From Bacillota bacterium (GTDB lineage: Bacteria > Bacillota_H > UBA994 > UBA5500), in contig JAAYGE010000223.1 in the NCBI GenBank assembly GCA_012727835.1, positions 1 through 8,786 on the forward strand: 8,786 bases of DNA, read 5' to 3'. A program made the position numbers and the translations under genes. This document shows positions 1 to 5,368 of this stretch, in pieces. The notes under the pieces are model-generated. The model was not told the origin of the DNA. It was given only the letters and a program-made list of their open reading frames with translations, and ran no database searches. Each line of letters opens with the position of its first letter. The first letter of the stretch is position 1.

Positions 1-183
1 CGCTGGCACGGCCTTATGTACCTGTTGCTAGAGATTCCCCGCCTGCTCCTGCGTGGTCTTTTTTGGAGCGGTGGCCGGGGTGGCCGCGGCGGCTGGGGCG
101 GAGGCGGCTTTGGTGGCGGCGGTGGCTTCGGTGGTTTTGGTGGCGGTAAGAGCAGTGGCGGCGGTGCCAGTCGCAAGTTTTAA
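1..183 (+). CDS. TPM-domain (YgcG-like) membrane protein, C-terminal end only
   Basis: Reading frame 1 is open from the left edge to TAA at 181-183, leaving 60 codons; the start and catalytic-domain region are outside the window. What remains is a short hydrophobic stretch (about residues 5-22, rich in Leu) followed by a tail of about 35 residues made almost only of Gly with Phe, Trp, Ser and Arg, ending in SRKF. A low-complexity Gly/Ser tail after a membrane helix is typical of TPM_phosphatase/YgcG-type proteins, which are usually exported, membrane-anchored and often next to lemA. The adjacent lemA supports the call. The function of this family in Firmicutes is poorly defined. With no TPM domain visible, identification rests on the tail and the neighbour; another Gly-rich membrane protein cannot be excluded. 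Confidence 0.7.
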   Translation, partial: RWHGLMYLLLEIPRLLLRGLFWSGGRGGRGGWGGGGFGGGGGFGGFGGGKSSGGGASRKF

Positions 184-216
184 ATAAAATATGCTACTTA
201 ATGAGGGGGAAAGAGG

Positions 217-777
217 ATGAAGAGAAGAACAGGTCTCATAGTTGTTCTAGCCCTAATTGCCCTAATAGCTATTAATGCTGTAGGCGCTTACAACAAGATG
301 GTGGTGTTGGAGCAGGACATCGATGGAGCTTGGGCCCAGGTTAACACCCAATTGCAACGTCGCTATGATTTGATTCCTAATTTGGTCAACACGGTGAAGG
401 GCTACGCAGCCCACGAGCAGGAAGCCATTCAGGCGGTAACGGAAGCCCGCGCCGCTATGATGGGAGCCCGGACGCCGGCGGAACAGCAGGAAGCGGCCAA
501 TAACTTGGAGACTGCATTAGGCCGACTCTTGGTGGTGGTGGAGAACTATCCCGAATTGAAAGCCGACAAGGTTTTCACTGGCCTGATGGATGAACTGGCC
601 GGTACGGAAAATCGGATTGCCCAACATCGTATGCTATATAACGATGAGGTGAAGACTTATAACACCTATATTGCCCGTTTCCCCAATGTGATCTGGGCCA
701 AATTGTTTGGCCGTACTGCCCGCGTGTACTTTGAAATTCCCGATGCGGCCCAGTTGGCCCCCGAGGTCAATTTCTAA
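217..777 (+). CDS. lemA: LemA family protein
   Basis: The product has 186 residues, the usual size for the family. After a basic N-terminus (KRR) a single hydrophobic helix spans about residues 6-24, so the protein is probably anchored with the rest as an outward-facing helical bundle. Family hallmarks are visible: W39 followed by QVNTQLQRRYDLIPNLV (about 41-57), ENYPELKA at 109-116, and a C-terminal GTENRIA...R..YN...YN pattern. LemA-type proteins have no established enzymatic activity; they often sit beside TPM/YgcG proteins, and here that gene ends 33 bases upstream. The start is supported by the purine-rich stretch at 203-216 just before the ATG. The order TPM then lemA is the reverse of the more common lemA-TPM order. 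A terminator-like hairpin follows at 856. Confidence 0.95.
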   Translation: MKRRTGLIVVLALIALIAINAVGAYNKMVVLEQDIDGAWAQVNTQLQRRYDLIPNLVNTVKGYAAHEQEAIQAVTEARAAMMGARTPAEQQEAANNLETALGRLLVVVENYPELKADKVFTGLMDELAGTENRIAQHRMLYNDEVKTYNTYIARFPNVIWAKLFGRTARVYFEIPDAAQLAPEVNF

Positions 778-855
778 GCTGGAGCGATGGTTGATTCATA
801 GCTTTACGTATCTATTTCGGATAAATTTTACGGGCGCTTAAATGGCTGCCCGACC

Positions 856-892
856 AATGAGGAGACCGGTATGGGTCTCCTTATTTCATTTG
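856..892 (+). terminator. Rho-independent terminator after lemA
   Basis: Arms 856-867 and 874-885 pair over 12 positions (core GGAGACC with GGTCTCC, one G.T pair in the outer part) around a 6-base loop. The distal side continues as TTATTTCATTT, which supplies a moderate T-tract. It lies 79 bases after the lemA stop and just before the repeat region. A second, weak hairpin (CGGGC 831-835 with GCCCG 848-852) precedes it. Confidence 0.65.
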
Positions 893-902
893 GGGGAATT
901 TC

Positions 903-1070
903 CTACGGGCCGATCACCGATCGGCCCCTACGAATACCTCGAAATCGCGAGTTTGTACCGCAACACATACGTTTTGTAGGGGCGCTGCTCGATGTGCCTC
1001 TGGCAACATCTAACGTGGAGGTTTATCCGCATGCTACATGTTTCGTAGGGGCGCACCGGTGGTGCGCCCG
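903..1070 (+). repeat. 168-bp palindrome-bearing intergenic repeat, copy 1
   Basis: This segment recurs at 1132-1299 with one difference in 168 bases (T975 versus C1204). It opens with a hairpin: stem GGGCCGATC at 907-915, loop ACC, partner at 919-927, then CCTACGAA. It closes with a second perfect hairpin: stem GGGCGCACC at 1049-1057, loop GGT, partner at 1061-1069, preceded by TTTCGTAG. The closing hairpin, read on the other strand, has the same frame as the opening one (ACC loop, GCCCCTACGAA flank), so the element ends in two inverted hairpins. A weaker internal hairpin at 978-1001 also carries GTAGGGGC. No transposase is present, so this resembles a REP/BIME- or MITE-like non-autonomous element. 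Open frames through it are translation of the repeat, not genes. Confidence 0.9.
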
Positions 1071-1131
1071 TATCTCCTATGTTGTAGGCTATGTCCTCAA
1101 CCGGGCGGCACCCGTAAATTATGGGAGAAAA

Positions 1132-1299
1132 CTACGGGCCGATCACCGATCGGCCCCTACGAATACCTCGAAATCGCGAGTTTGTACCGCAACACATACG
1201 TTTCGTAGGGGCGCTGCTCGATGTGCCTCTGGCAACATCTAACGTGGAGGTTTATCCGCATGCTACATGTTTCGTAGGGGCGCACCGGTGGTGCGCCCG
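1132..1299 (+). repeat. 168-bp palindrome-bearing intergenic repeat, copy 2
   Basis: This is a same-orientation copy of 903-1070, 229 bases downstream and identical at 167 of 168 positions, with sharp ends: the bases flanking both copies differ at once. Hairpins lie at 1136-1156 and 1278-1298. The 61-base linker between the copies (1071-1131) is not repeated at comparable identity, though its end (GTAAATT...GGGAG) loosely resembles bases after copy 2 (GCAAATT...GGGGG, about 1343-1354). Near identity of the elements with divergent linkers suggests recent copying or gene conversion. Confidence 0.9.
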
Positions 1300-1364
1300 C
1301 TGTTGCTCTGGTTATGGGTTGTGCTTGAGTCCAGGTAGTTTTGCAAATTGGGGGTAAACACCTT

Positions 1365-1490
1365 TGCGGGCCGATCACCGATCGGCCCCTACGAATGCCT
1401 CGAAATTGTGGGGCATGCTCGCACCTATAAATATTCCGCATGGGTGCACATCATTTCCCTTCCCCTACCATATGCTTGTAGGGGAGATGG
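1365..1490 (+). repeat. Decayed third copy of the intergenic repeat
   Basis: The left hairpin is intact: bases 1367-1405 match 906-945 almost exactly, including the ACC loop and the CCTACGAAT flank, with G instead of A at 1397. After 1405 similarity is lost except for fragments: TCCGCATG near 1435-1442 matches the TCCGCATG that precedes the right hairpin in the full copies, and GTAGGGG at 1478-1484 matches the right-arm flank. A different hairpin, CCCCTAC at 1462-1468 with GTAGGGG at 1478-1484, occupies the right end. It starts about 230 bases after copy 2, close to the 229-base period of the first two. The left-hairpin match is certain; the right boundary is an inference. Confidence 0.65.
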
Positions 1491-1502
1491 GAGGGGGAAT
1501 AG

Positions 1503-1817
1503 ATGCGGCCATTTTCCAGGCTGGAGCGGAAGGGTGTCTGCTTAGGTTTGTTGTGGGGCATATTATCTATTGGTAGCTGGCCGGTATCCACCTGGTGGAC
1601 GGGTTGTTTGCAAGCCCCTTATAAAATTTGCGAGCATTTATGGTTACGTTTTGGCGGATCAGCCCTGGCTCGGTGGCCTTACGTGGCAGCCATCTTATTG
1701 GCTACCGGCGGGCTTTATCTGGTGGCCTATGCGCTGTACCTATTATGGCTGCGCCCTGTTAGCCGATATAAGCGCCGTCCCCGCTCTCTCGCCCAGGGAA
1801 GAGCTAGGAGGTATTAG
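1503..1817 (+). CDS. Small two-helix membrane protein, unrecognised
   Basis: I do not recognise this 104-residue product. It has two hydrophobic segments, about residues 11-32 (Gly, Leu, Trp rich) and 60-83 (Ala, Leu, Tyr rich). A basic N-terminus (RLERK) and a strongly basic tail (RYKRRPR, 88-94) predict, by the positive-inside rule, that both ends are cytoplasmic with a hairpin loop outside; the loop holds two cysteines (35 and 43) and several Trp. A Shine-Dalgarno-like GGGAGGGGGAA (1489-1499) precedes the ATG. Its stop is 3 bases before the GDT1-type gene, whose ribosome site lies inside this frame, suggesting translational coupling and perhaps a shared role in cation transport (inference). 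Overlapping frames at 1570-1836 show weaker protein character. Confidence 0.6.
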   Translation: MRPFSRLERKGVCLGLLWGILSIGSWPVSTWWTGCLQAPYKICEHLWLRFGGSALARWPYVAAILLATGGLYLVAYALYLLWLRPVSRYKRRPRSLAQGRARRY

Positions 1818-1820
1818 AAT

Positions 1821-2093
1821 ATGGTTTGGAAGGTGATTCTCTCTACCTTTTGCCTAGTTTTCGTGGCCGAGCTGGGTGACAAAACTCAATTGGCCACCAT
1901 GCTTTTAGCTGCCAAAAGTACCTCGCCTTGGAGTGTGTTTATCGGGGCGGCCTTGGCACTGGTAATGAGTTCGCTAGTTGGCGTGCTGGCGGGAGAGGCC
2001 ATCACGCGGATAATTCCGCCCAACTGTATTCAAGTAGGGGCAGGGGTAGCCTTCGTCGTATTGGGGATTTTGTTAATAACGGGTAAGTTCTAG
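1821..2093 (+). CDS. TMEM165/GDT1 (UPF0016) family transporter, single-repeat form
   Basis: The 90-residue product carries the family signature E-x-G-D-K-T at residues 17-22 (ELGDKT) at the end of a first hydrophobic helix, then helices at about 24-45 and 68-87. The family exports Mn2+ or Ca2+ (MneA-type proteins in bacteria, TMEM165/Gdt1p in eukaryotes), with the acidic motif in the ion pathway. Full-length members have two such repeats, about 190-230 residues; this one has a single repeat, so a functional unit would need at least a dimer. Half-length members are known. The start is fixed by AGGAGGT at 1806-1812, 8 bases upstream. No second half-gene is visible nearby, and no Mn-sensing yybP-ykoY element was recognised upstream. 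Confidence 0.88.
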   Translation: MVWKVILSTFCLVFVAELGDKTQLATMLLAAKSTSPWSVFIGAALALVMSSLVGVLAGEAITRIIPPNCIQVGAGVAFVVLGILLITGKF

Positions 2094-2102
2094 CGGAAGT
2101 TA

Positions 2103-2132
2103 TTGACGTTGGAAATGAAGTTTAGCTATAAT
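2103..2132 (+). promoter_or_regulatory. SigA-type promoter for the argS leader
   Basis: TTGACG at 2103-2108 and a perfect TATAAT at 2127-2132 are separated by 18 bases. Transcription would start near 2139, just before the first conserved part of the T-box leader. This is the best promoter match in the window and begins only 10 bases after the stop of the GDT1-type gene. Confidence 0.88.
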
Positions 2133-2138
2133 TCAAGG

Positions 2139-2350
2139 AAAGCGATGAGCAGGAGAATAGCAGGACAAGGCCCTTAGTTAGCGAGCCGGGATGGTGGGAG
2201 CCGGTCAAGGGCAGTGCTGTGAAGCGCACCTGGGAGCTAGCAGGTTTGTTCGGTCAGCCGCCCGTTATCGCGGCAAAAGTGGGCTTAGGCCAAAAAGAGT
2301 GGCACCGCGGGAAACCTCTCGTCTCTTTGTTAGATGAGTGGTTTTTTGTT
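2139..2350 (+). promoter_or_regulatory. T-box riboswitch leader of argS, arginine specifier CGC
   Basis: This is a tRNA-sensing transcription attenuator. Stem I contains a helix GCCCTT 2170-2175 with AAGGGC 2207-2212, enclosing the conserved distal region with AGCCGGG...GGTGGGAGCCGG (2185-2204). On its 3' side GAAG is followed by CGC (2225-2227) and A, the position and context of a specifier; CGC is an Arg codon, matching the gene. The lower stem keeps a K-turn-like GATGA/GGGAG arrangement. Stem III is GCCGC 2257-2261 with GCGGC 2270-2274. The T-box TGGCACCGCGG lies at 2300-2310. The antiterminator folds as AAAGAG 2294-2299 with CTCTTT 2323-2328 and GCG 2307-2309 with CGT 2320-2322, exposing TGGC for the tRNA acceptor end. 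Uncharged tRNA-Arg should favour this fold and read-through. Confidence 0.93.
2314..2347 (+). terminator. T-box intrinsic terminator, alternative to the antiterminator
   Basis: Arms 2314-2324 and 2332-2342 pair at 10 of 11 positions (one T-T mismatch, one G.T) with a 7-base loop, followed by a T-run through 2347 and further Ts to 2356. The left arm uses the same bases (2320-2324) that form the 3' side of the antiterminator, so the two folds exclude each other. Confidence 0.88.
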
Positions 2351-2379
2351 ATTTTTATGGTAGAAGGAGGAGAGATCCT

Positions 2380-4077
2380 ATGCAGATGTTTAAGGAGCAA
2401 ATTGCTCAGCAATTGGCGCCCCTTATAGAGTGGGAGCCGGAGCAGGTGGTTGAAGCTCTGGAGATACCGCCCGATACTAAAATGGGCGATCTAGCCTTTC
2501 CTTGTTTCCCCTTGGCTCGGGTGTTTCGCAAGGCACCGCCGGCCATCGCGGCCGAATTGGCGGACAAGCTGGAGCTGCCGGCGGTGGTAGCCAAGGTGGA
2601 AGTGGCGGGTGGCTATTTGAATTTCTTCCTACACCCCCAGGCGCTGGCTAAGCAGGTGTTGGACGCCGTCTTAACCGCCGGCGACACCTATGGCAATGCG
2701 CAGCAGGGGGCAGGCAAGACGATCGTTATCGACTTTTCATCGCCCAATATTGCTAAACCCTTCGGGGTTGGCCACATGCCGACCACCGTATTGGGTAACT
2801 CGATCAGCAAGCTATATAAGGCTCTGGGCTACAATGTGGTGCGGGTTAACCATTTGGGTGACTGGGGCACCCAGTTTGGAGCCATGATGGTAGCCTACCT
2901 GAAGTGGGGCAATAACGATCCGCTGACGGAAGACCCTATCGGCAAGCTCTATCGGCTGTACGTCAAGTTCCATAAGGAAGAAGAGAAAGAGCCCTCCCTG
3001 CGAGATGAGGCCCGCGACTGGTTTAACCGTTTAGAAAGTGGCGATCCGGAAGCCAAACGGCTGTGGCAACTCTTCTATGATGTCAGTTTGGAGAACTTTA
3101 AGCGCACTTACCGCCGCTTAGGCATCGAGTTCGACTATTACACCGGTGAGAGCTTCTATGTGGATAAAATTGACGCTACCCTGGAGCGAATTAAAGCCGC
3201 CGGAGTGACCGAAATAAGCGAGGGTGCTTTGGTGGTACCGCTGGGCGACGATTTGCCGCCCTGCTTGTTACAAAAATCCGACGGGGCAACCCTTTATGCC
3301 ACCCGTGATATGGCGGCCCTCTTCTATAGAGAGGAGACCTTCAAGCCGGAGCAGATCATCTATGTGGTGGCCCATGATCAGTCGCTGCATTTTAAGCAGC
3401 TTAAGCTGGTACTGGAGAAGATGGGGCTGCCTTTAGCCGACGCTTTGGTGCATGTGCCCTTTGGCCTTGTTAAGCTGCCGGAGGGTAAAATGTCCACGCG
3501 GCGGGGGCAAATGGTGCTGTTGGAGGACGTTTTACAAGAAGCCACTGCCCGGGTGCGGGAAATTATTGCCGAGAAGAATCCCAACTTGCCCAACCGGGAG
3601 CAGGTGGCGGAAGAAGTGGGAATCGGAGCGGTTATTTTCCATAACCTGAAGAATAGCCGCATGCGAGACATTATCTTCGACTGGAACGAGGTCCTCAACT
3701 TTGATGGCGAAACGGGACCCTATTTGCAGTACACCCATGCCCGCTGCATGTCGGTGTTACGCAAATCGGGGCGGGAAGAGTTTGAGCTGCCCCCGGATCT
3801 GGATGGATTAACCGATGAGGCGGCCCAGCAAGTACTAAAACGGCTCAGCCAATTCCCAGAAACAATTGTGAAAGCGGCAGAAAGCTACGAGCCTTCCACC
3901 ATGTCCCGTTATCTGTTGGATTTGGCTCAAGACTTCAACCGTTTCTATAATACTTGTCGCATTATTGGTGAGGCTGCTGCCGTGGAAGCCAGCCGTTTGG
4001 CCCTGGTTCAGGCGGTGGCCCAGGTTTTGCGCCGTGGCTTAGATCTGTTGGGGCTGACGGCCCCCGAGCAAATGTAG
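2380..4077 (+). CDS. argS: Arginyl-tRNA synthetase
   Basis: ArgRS charges tRNA-Arg with arginine in the cytoplasm. The product has 565 residues, typical for bacteria. An N-terminal Add-1-type tRNA-binding domain covers roughly residues 1-90. The class Ia catalytic core follows, with SSPNIAKPF at 120-128 running into the HIGH equivalent GVGH at 129-132 and KMSTR at 370-374. A DALR-type anticodon-binding domain fills about 450-565. The start is the ATG at 2380, after AAGGAGG at 2364-2370. The in-frame ATGs at 2338 and 2356 lie in the terminator stem and T-tract of the leader and would give a longer N-terminus without a ribosome site. The first His of HIGH is Gly here. Expression should respond to uncharged tRNA-Arg through the leader. 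Confidence 0.97.
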   Translation: MQMFKEQIAQQLAPLIEWEPEQVVEALEIPPDTKMGDLAFPCFPLARVFRKAPPAIAAELADKLELPAVVAKVEVAGGYLNFFLHPQALAKQVLDAVLTAGDTYGNAQQGAGKTIVIDFSSPNIAKPFGVGHMPTTVLGNSISKLYKALGYNVVRVNHLGDWGTQFGAMMVAYLKWGNNDPLTEDPIGKLYRLYVKFHKEEEKEPSLRDEARDWFNRLESGDPEAKRLWQLFYDVSLENFKRTYRRLGIEFDYYTGESFYVDKIDATLERIKAAGVTEISEGALVVPLGDDLPPCLLQKSDGATLYATRDMAALFYREETFKPEQIIYVVAHDQSLHFKQLKLVLEKMGLPLADALVHVPFGLVKLPEGKMSTRRGQMVLLEDVLQEATARVREIIAEKNPNLPNREQVAEEVGIGAVIFHNLKNSRMRDIIFDWNEVLNFDGETGPYLQYTHARCMSVLRKSGREEFELPPDLDGLTDEAAQQVLKRLSQFPETIVKAAESYEPSTMSRYLLDLAQDFNRFYNTCRIIGEAAAVEASRLALVQAVAQVLRRGLDLLGLTAPEQM

Positions 4078-4087
4078 GTGACCCTCC

Positions 4088-4954
4088 ATGGGGCGCATCC
4101 ATTGGCCGACCCTTCTGTGGCGCCTCAGTGAGCCGATTGCTACCCCCGCCTCCGACGCGGCCCCGGCCGCGTCGGAGGGGCCCAATTGGCAGGTGGGCCA
4201 GCTGTTGACCGGCCAGGTGCTGGCCAATAGCGAAGGGCAGGTTTGGGTGCTGATTGACGGTCATCGCCTGCTAGCCCATTGGCCCGGTGGGGCACCGGCG
4301 CCAGGCGCCCAGGTGGAGTTTCAGGTGGTGGGGCAGGTCCAGGGGCAATGGCAGTTAACCCCGTTGGGTGCCGAAAAAGGGATACTGCCTACCGAGACCC
4401 TACTGTCTATACTAGAGCAGCTGGATTGGCCACTGACTTATAGCAACGTGGAGCGATTGGCCCGCTTTTTTGCCGGCCAAACCTCCCTCATAGATACCGA
4501 CGGACCGACGACGCCGCAGGAAAGCGGCGAGCTCTGCCCGCCGAATCTTTCTGTATGGCAGCAGTTGTTTGGGTGGGAGCCCGGCTTATTATCTGCTGTC
4601 TTTTTTACTTGGCAACCCTTTGTCTGCGGCCTCTTTGTGGAAGAAGAGGGGGCGAGGGCCAGACAGGAAGCGGGGGAACAGGAACCCCTCAGTTTTTTGC
4701 TGGTAGTGGATCTGCCCCGGTTGGGGCAGATAGAAGTGCTGGGCTGGGGCCAATGGCCGGAGCAAGCGATTGATTTGGTGGCTGGGAAGGAGCCTACCCG
4801 GCTGTTGCAGAAAAGAGAAGCAGAGTTGCTGGCTATTTTAGCCACAACCGGTATGCGGTTGCGCCGTTTGACGCTGCGTGTTTCCCAGGAGCCGCTGCTT
4901 ATATTGTTGCGGCCCCAGATGGTCCCTTACCGGGGCTTGGACCAACGCCTGTAG
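4088..4954 (+). CDS. FliK-like (YlqG-type) hook-length-control C-terminal domain protein
   Basis: The 288-residue product is weakly conserved. An N-terminal part (about 15-40) is Ala/Pro rich. A small beta-rich region at about 33-95 (GQLLTGQVLA...GQVWVLIDGHRLLAHWP...) is followed by a variable middle. Residues about 202-280 (FLLVVDLPRLGQIEVL, then a helix and a LRVSQEPLLILLRP strand) resemble the FliK C-terminal domain pattern 'L.P..LG.v.v'. The next gene encodes an FlhB C-terminal-domain protein, and FliK and FlhB C-terminal domains interact to switch export specificity in flagella; Bacillus ylqG-ylqH is an equivalent orphan pair. The ATG is 10 bases after the argS stop with only a partial ribosome site (AGGTGA, 4076-4081), and an in-frame TGA at 4079 excludes earlier starts. 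Family placement is moderate. Confidence 0.7.
   Translation: MGRIHWPTLLWRLSEPIATPASDAAPAASEGPNWQVGQLLTGQVLANSEGQVWVLIDGHRLLAHWPGGAPAPGAQVEFQVVGQVQGQWQLTPLGAEKGILPTETLLSILEQLDWPLTYSNVERLARFFAGQTSLIDTDGPTTPQESGELCPPNLSVWQQLFGWEPGLLSAVFFTWQPFVCGLFVEEEGARARQEAGEQEPLSFLLVVDLPRLGQIEVLGWGQWPEQAIDLVAGKEPTRLLQKREAELLAILATTGMRLRRLTLRVSQEPLLILLRPQMVPYRGLDQRL
4149..4178. repeat. Perfect 14-bp inverted repeat inside the FliK-like gene
   Basis: The arm CCTCCGACGCGGCC (4149-4162) is followed, after two bases, by its exact reverse complement (4165-4178). It is all G/C except two positions per arm and lies in the first 10% of the gene, within an Ala/Pro-rich segment (about codons 21-31). RNA copies would form a very stable hairpin. 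It has no T-tract. Confidence 0.9.
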
Positions 4955-4970
4955 GATGGGGGAGAGAGCA

Positions 4971-5243
4971 ATGGCAAAGGAGCGCCAACTGGCAGTTGCC
5001 TTGGAATATAATGCGGATTTGCCGGCTCCGCGGGTGACCGCCAGTGGCCGGGGAGAGATAGCCAAGCGTATCATTGACCTGGCGGAAGAACACGGCGTGC
5101 CGCTGGTACAAGATCCGGCTTTAGCTAAGGCATTGAGCAGGCTGCCACTGGGTTCCGAAATTCCGGAGGAACTATATGGGGCGGTGGCCACAATTTTAGC
5201 CTATTTATATCGATTGGACCGAGAGGTAAGCGGGGCATCCTAA
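4971..5243 (+). CDS. ylqH: Free-standing FlhB C-terminal-domain protein (YlqH/EscU-YscU-HrcU family)
   Basis: The 90-residue product matches the cytoplasmic C-terminal domain of the export-gate protein FlhB: AVALEYN (about 8-14), APRVTASGRGEIAKRI (about 18-33), HGVPLVQDPALAKAL (about 40-54), and IPEELYGAVATILAYLYRL (about 63-81). The autocleavage motif NPTH found just before AVALEYN in full FlhB is absent (KERQL instead), and there are no membrane helices, so this is an unattached, non-cleaving domain, as in Bacillus YlqH. The start ATG at 4971 has GGGGGAG at 4958-4964; upstream in-frame ATGs at 4878 and 4956 lie in or at the end of the preceding gene. It is 16 bases after that gene, so the two are probably translated from the argS transcript. 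The role is unknown; a flagellar link is by homology only. Confidence 0.92.
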   Translation: MAKERQLAVALEYNADLPAPRVTASGRGEIAKRIIDLAEEHGVPLVQDPALAKALSRLPLGSEIPEELYGAVATILAYLYRLDREVSGAS

Positions 5244-5368
5244 AGATGGGGTAGGAGGCTTGGCTAGCTAGCTTGAAGTGCTTTGAGCTAATGATATCGG
5301 TAGGGACGTTGCCGTGCTGCGCCCCAACTGGTCCTCCACCTTAATATCGGTAGGAAAGGATGTTTTCT

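Noticed and set aside
903..1405. CRISPR array
   Set aside because: The repeat units are 168 bp with internal hairpins, there are only two full copies, and no cas genes are present.
1406..1431. TATAAA at 1426-1431 as a promoter for the 1503 gene
   Set aside because: The only -35-like sequence (TTGTGG at 1406) is 14 bases away, too close; support is too weak to annotate.
871..1545. Several open frames on both strands across the repeat region, up to 123 codons
   Set aside because: They are translations of the 168-bp repeats and their linkers; two of them share identical peptides because they read the two copies, and none has a convincing ribosome site.
1570..1836. Alternative 88-codon plus-strand frame overlapping the small membrane protein
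   Set aside because: It overlaps the start of the GDT1-type gene, has no ribosome site and has no clear topology; the frame from 1503 fits better.
2338..2379. Longer argS start at ATG 2338
   Set aside because: This ATG is inside the T-box terminator stem and the added residues derive from the T-tract; AAGGAGG fits the ATG at 2380.
5244..5368. Terminator after ylqH, suggested by GCTAGCTAGC near 5263-5272
   Set aside because: The palindrome is short and has no following T-tract; no other stem with a T-run was found there.
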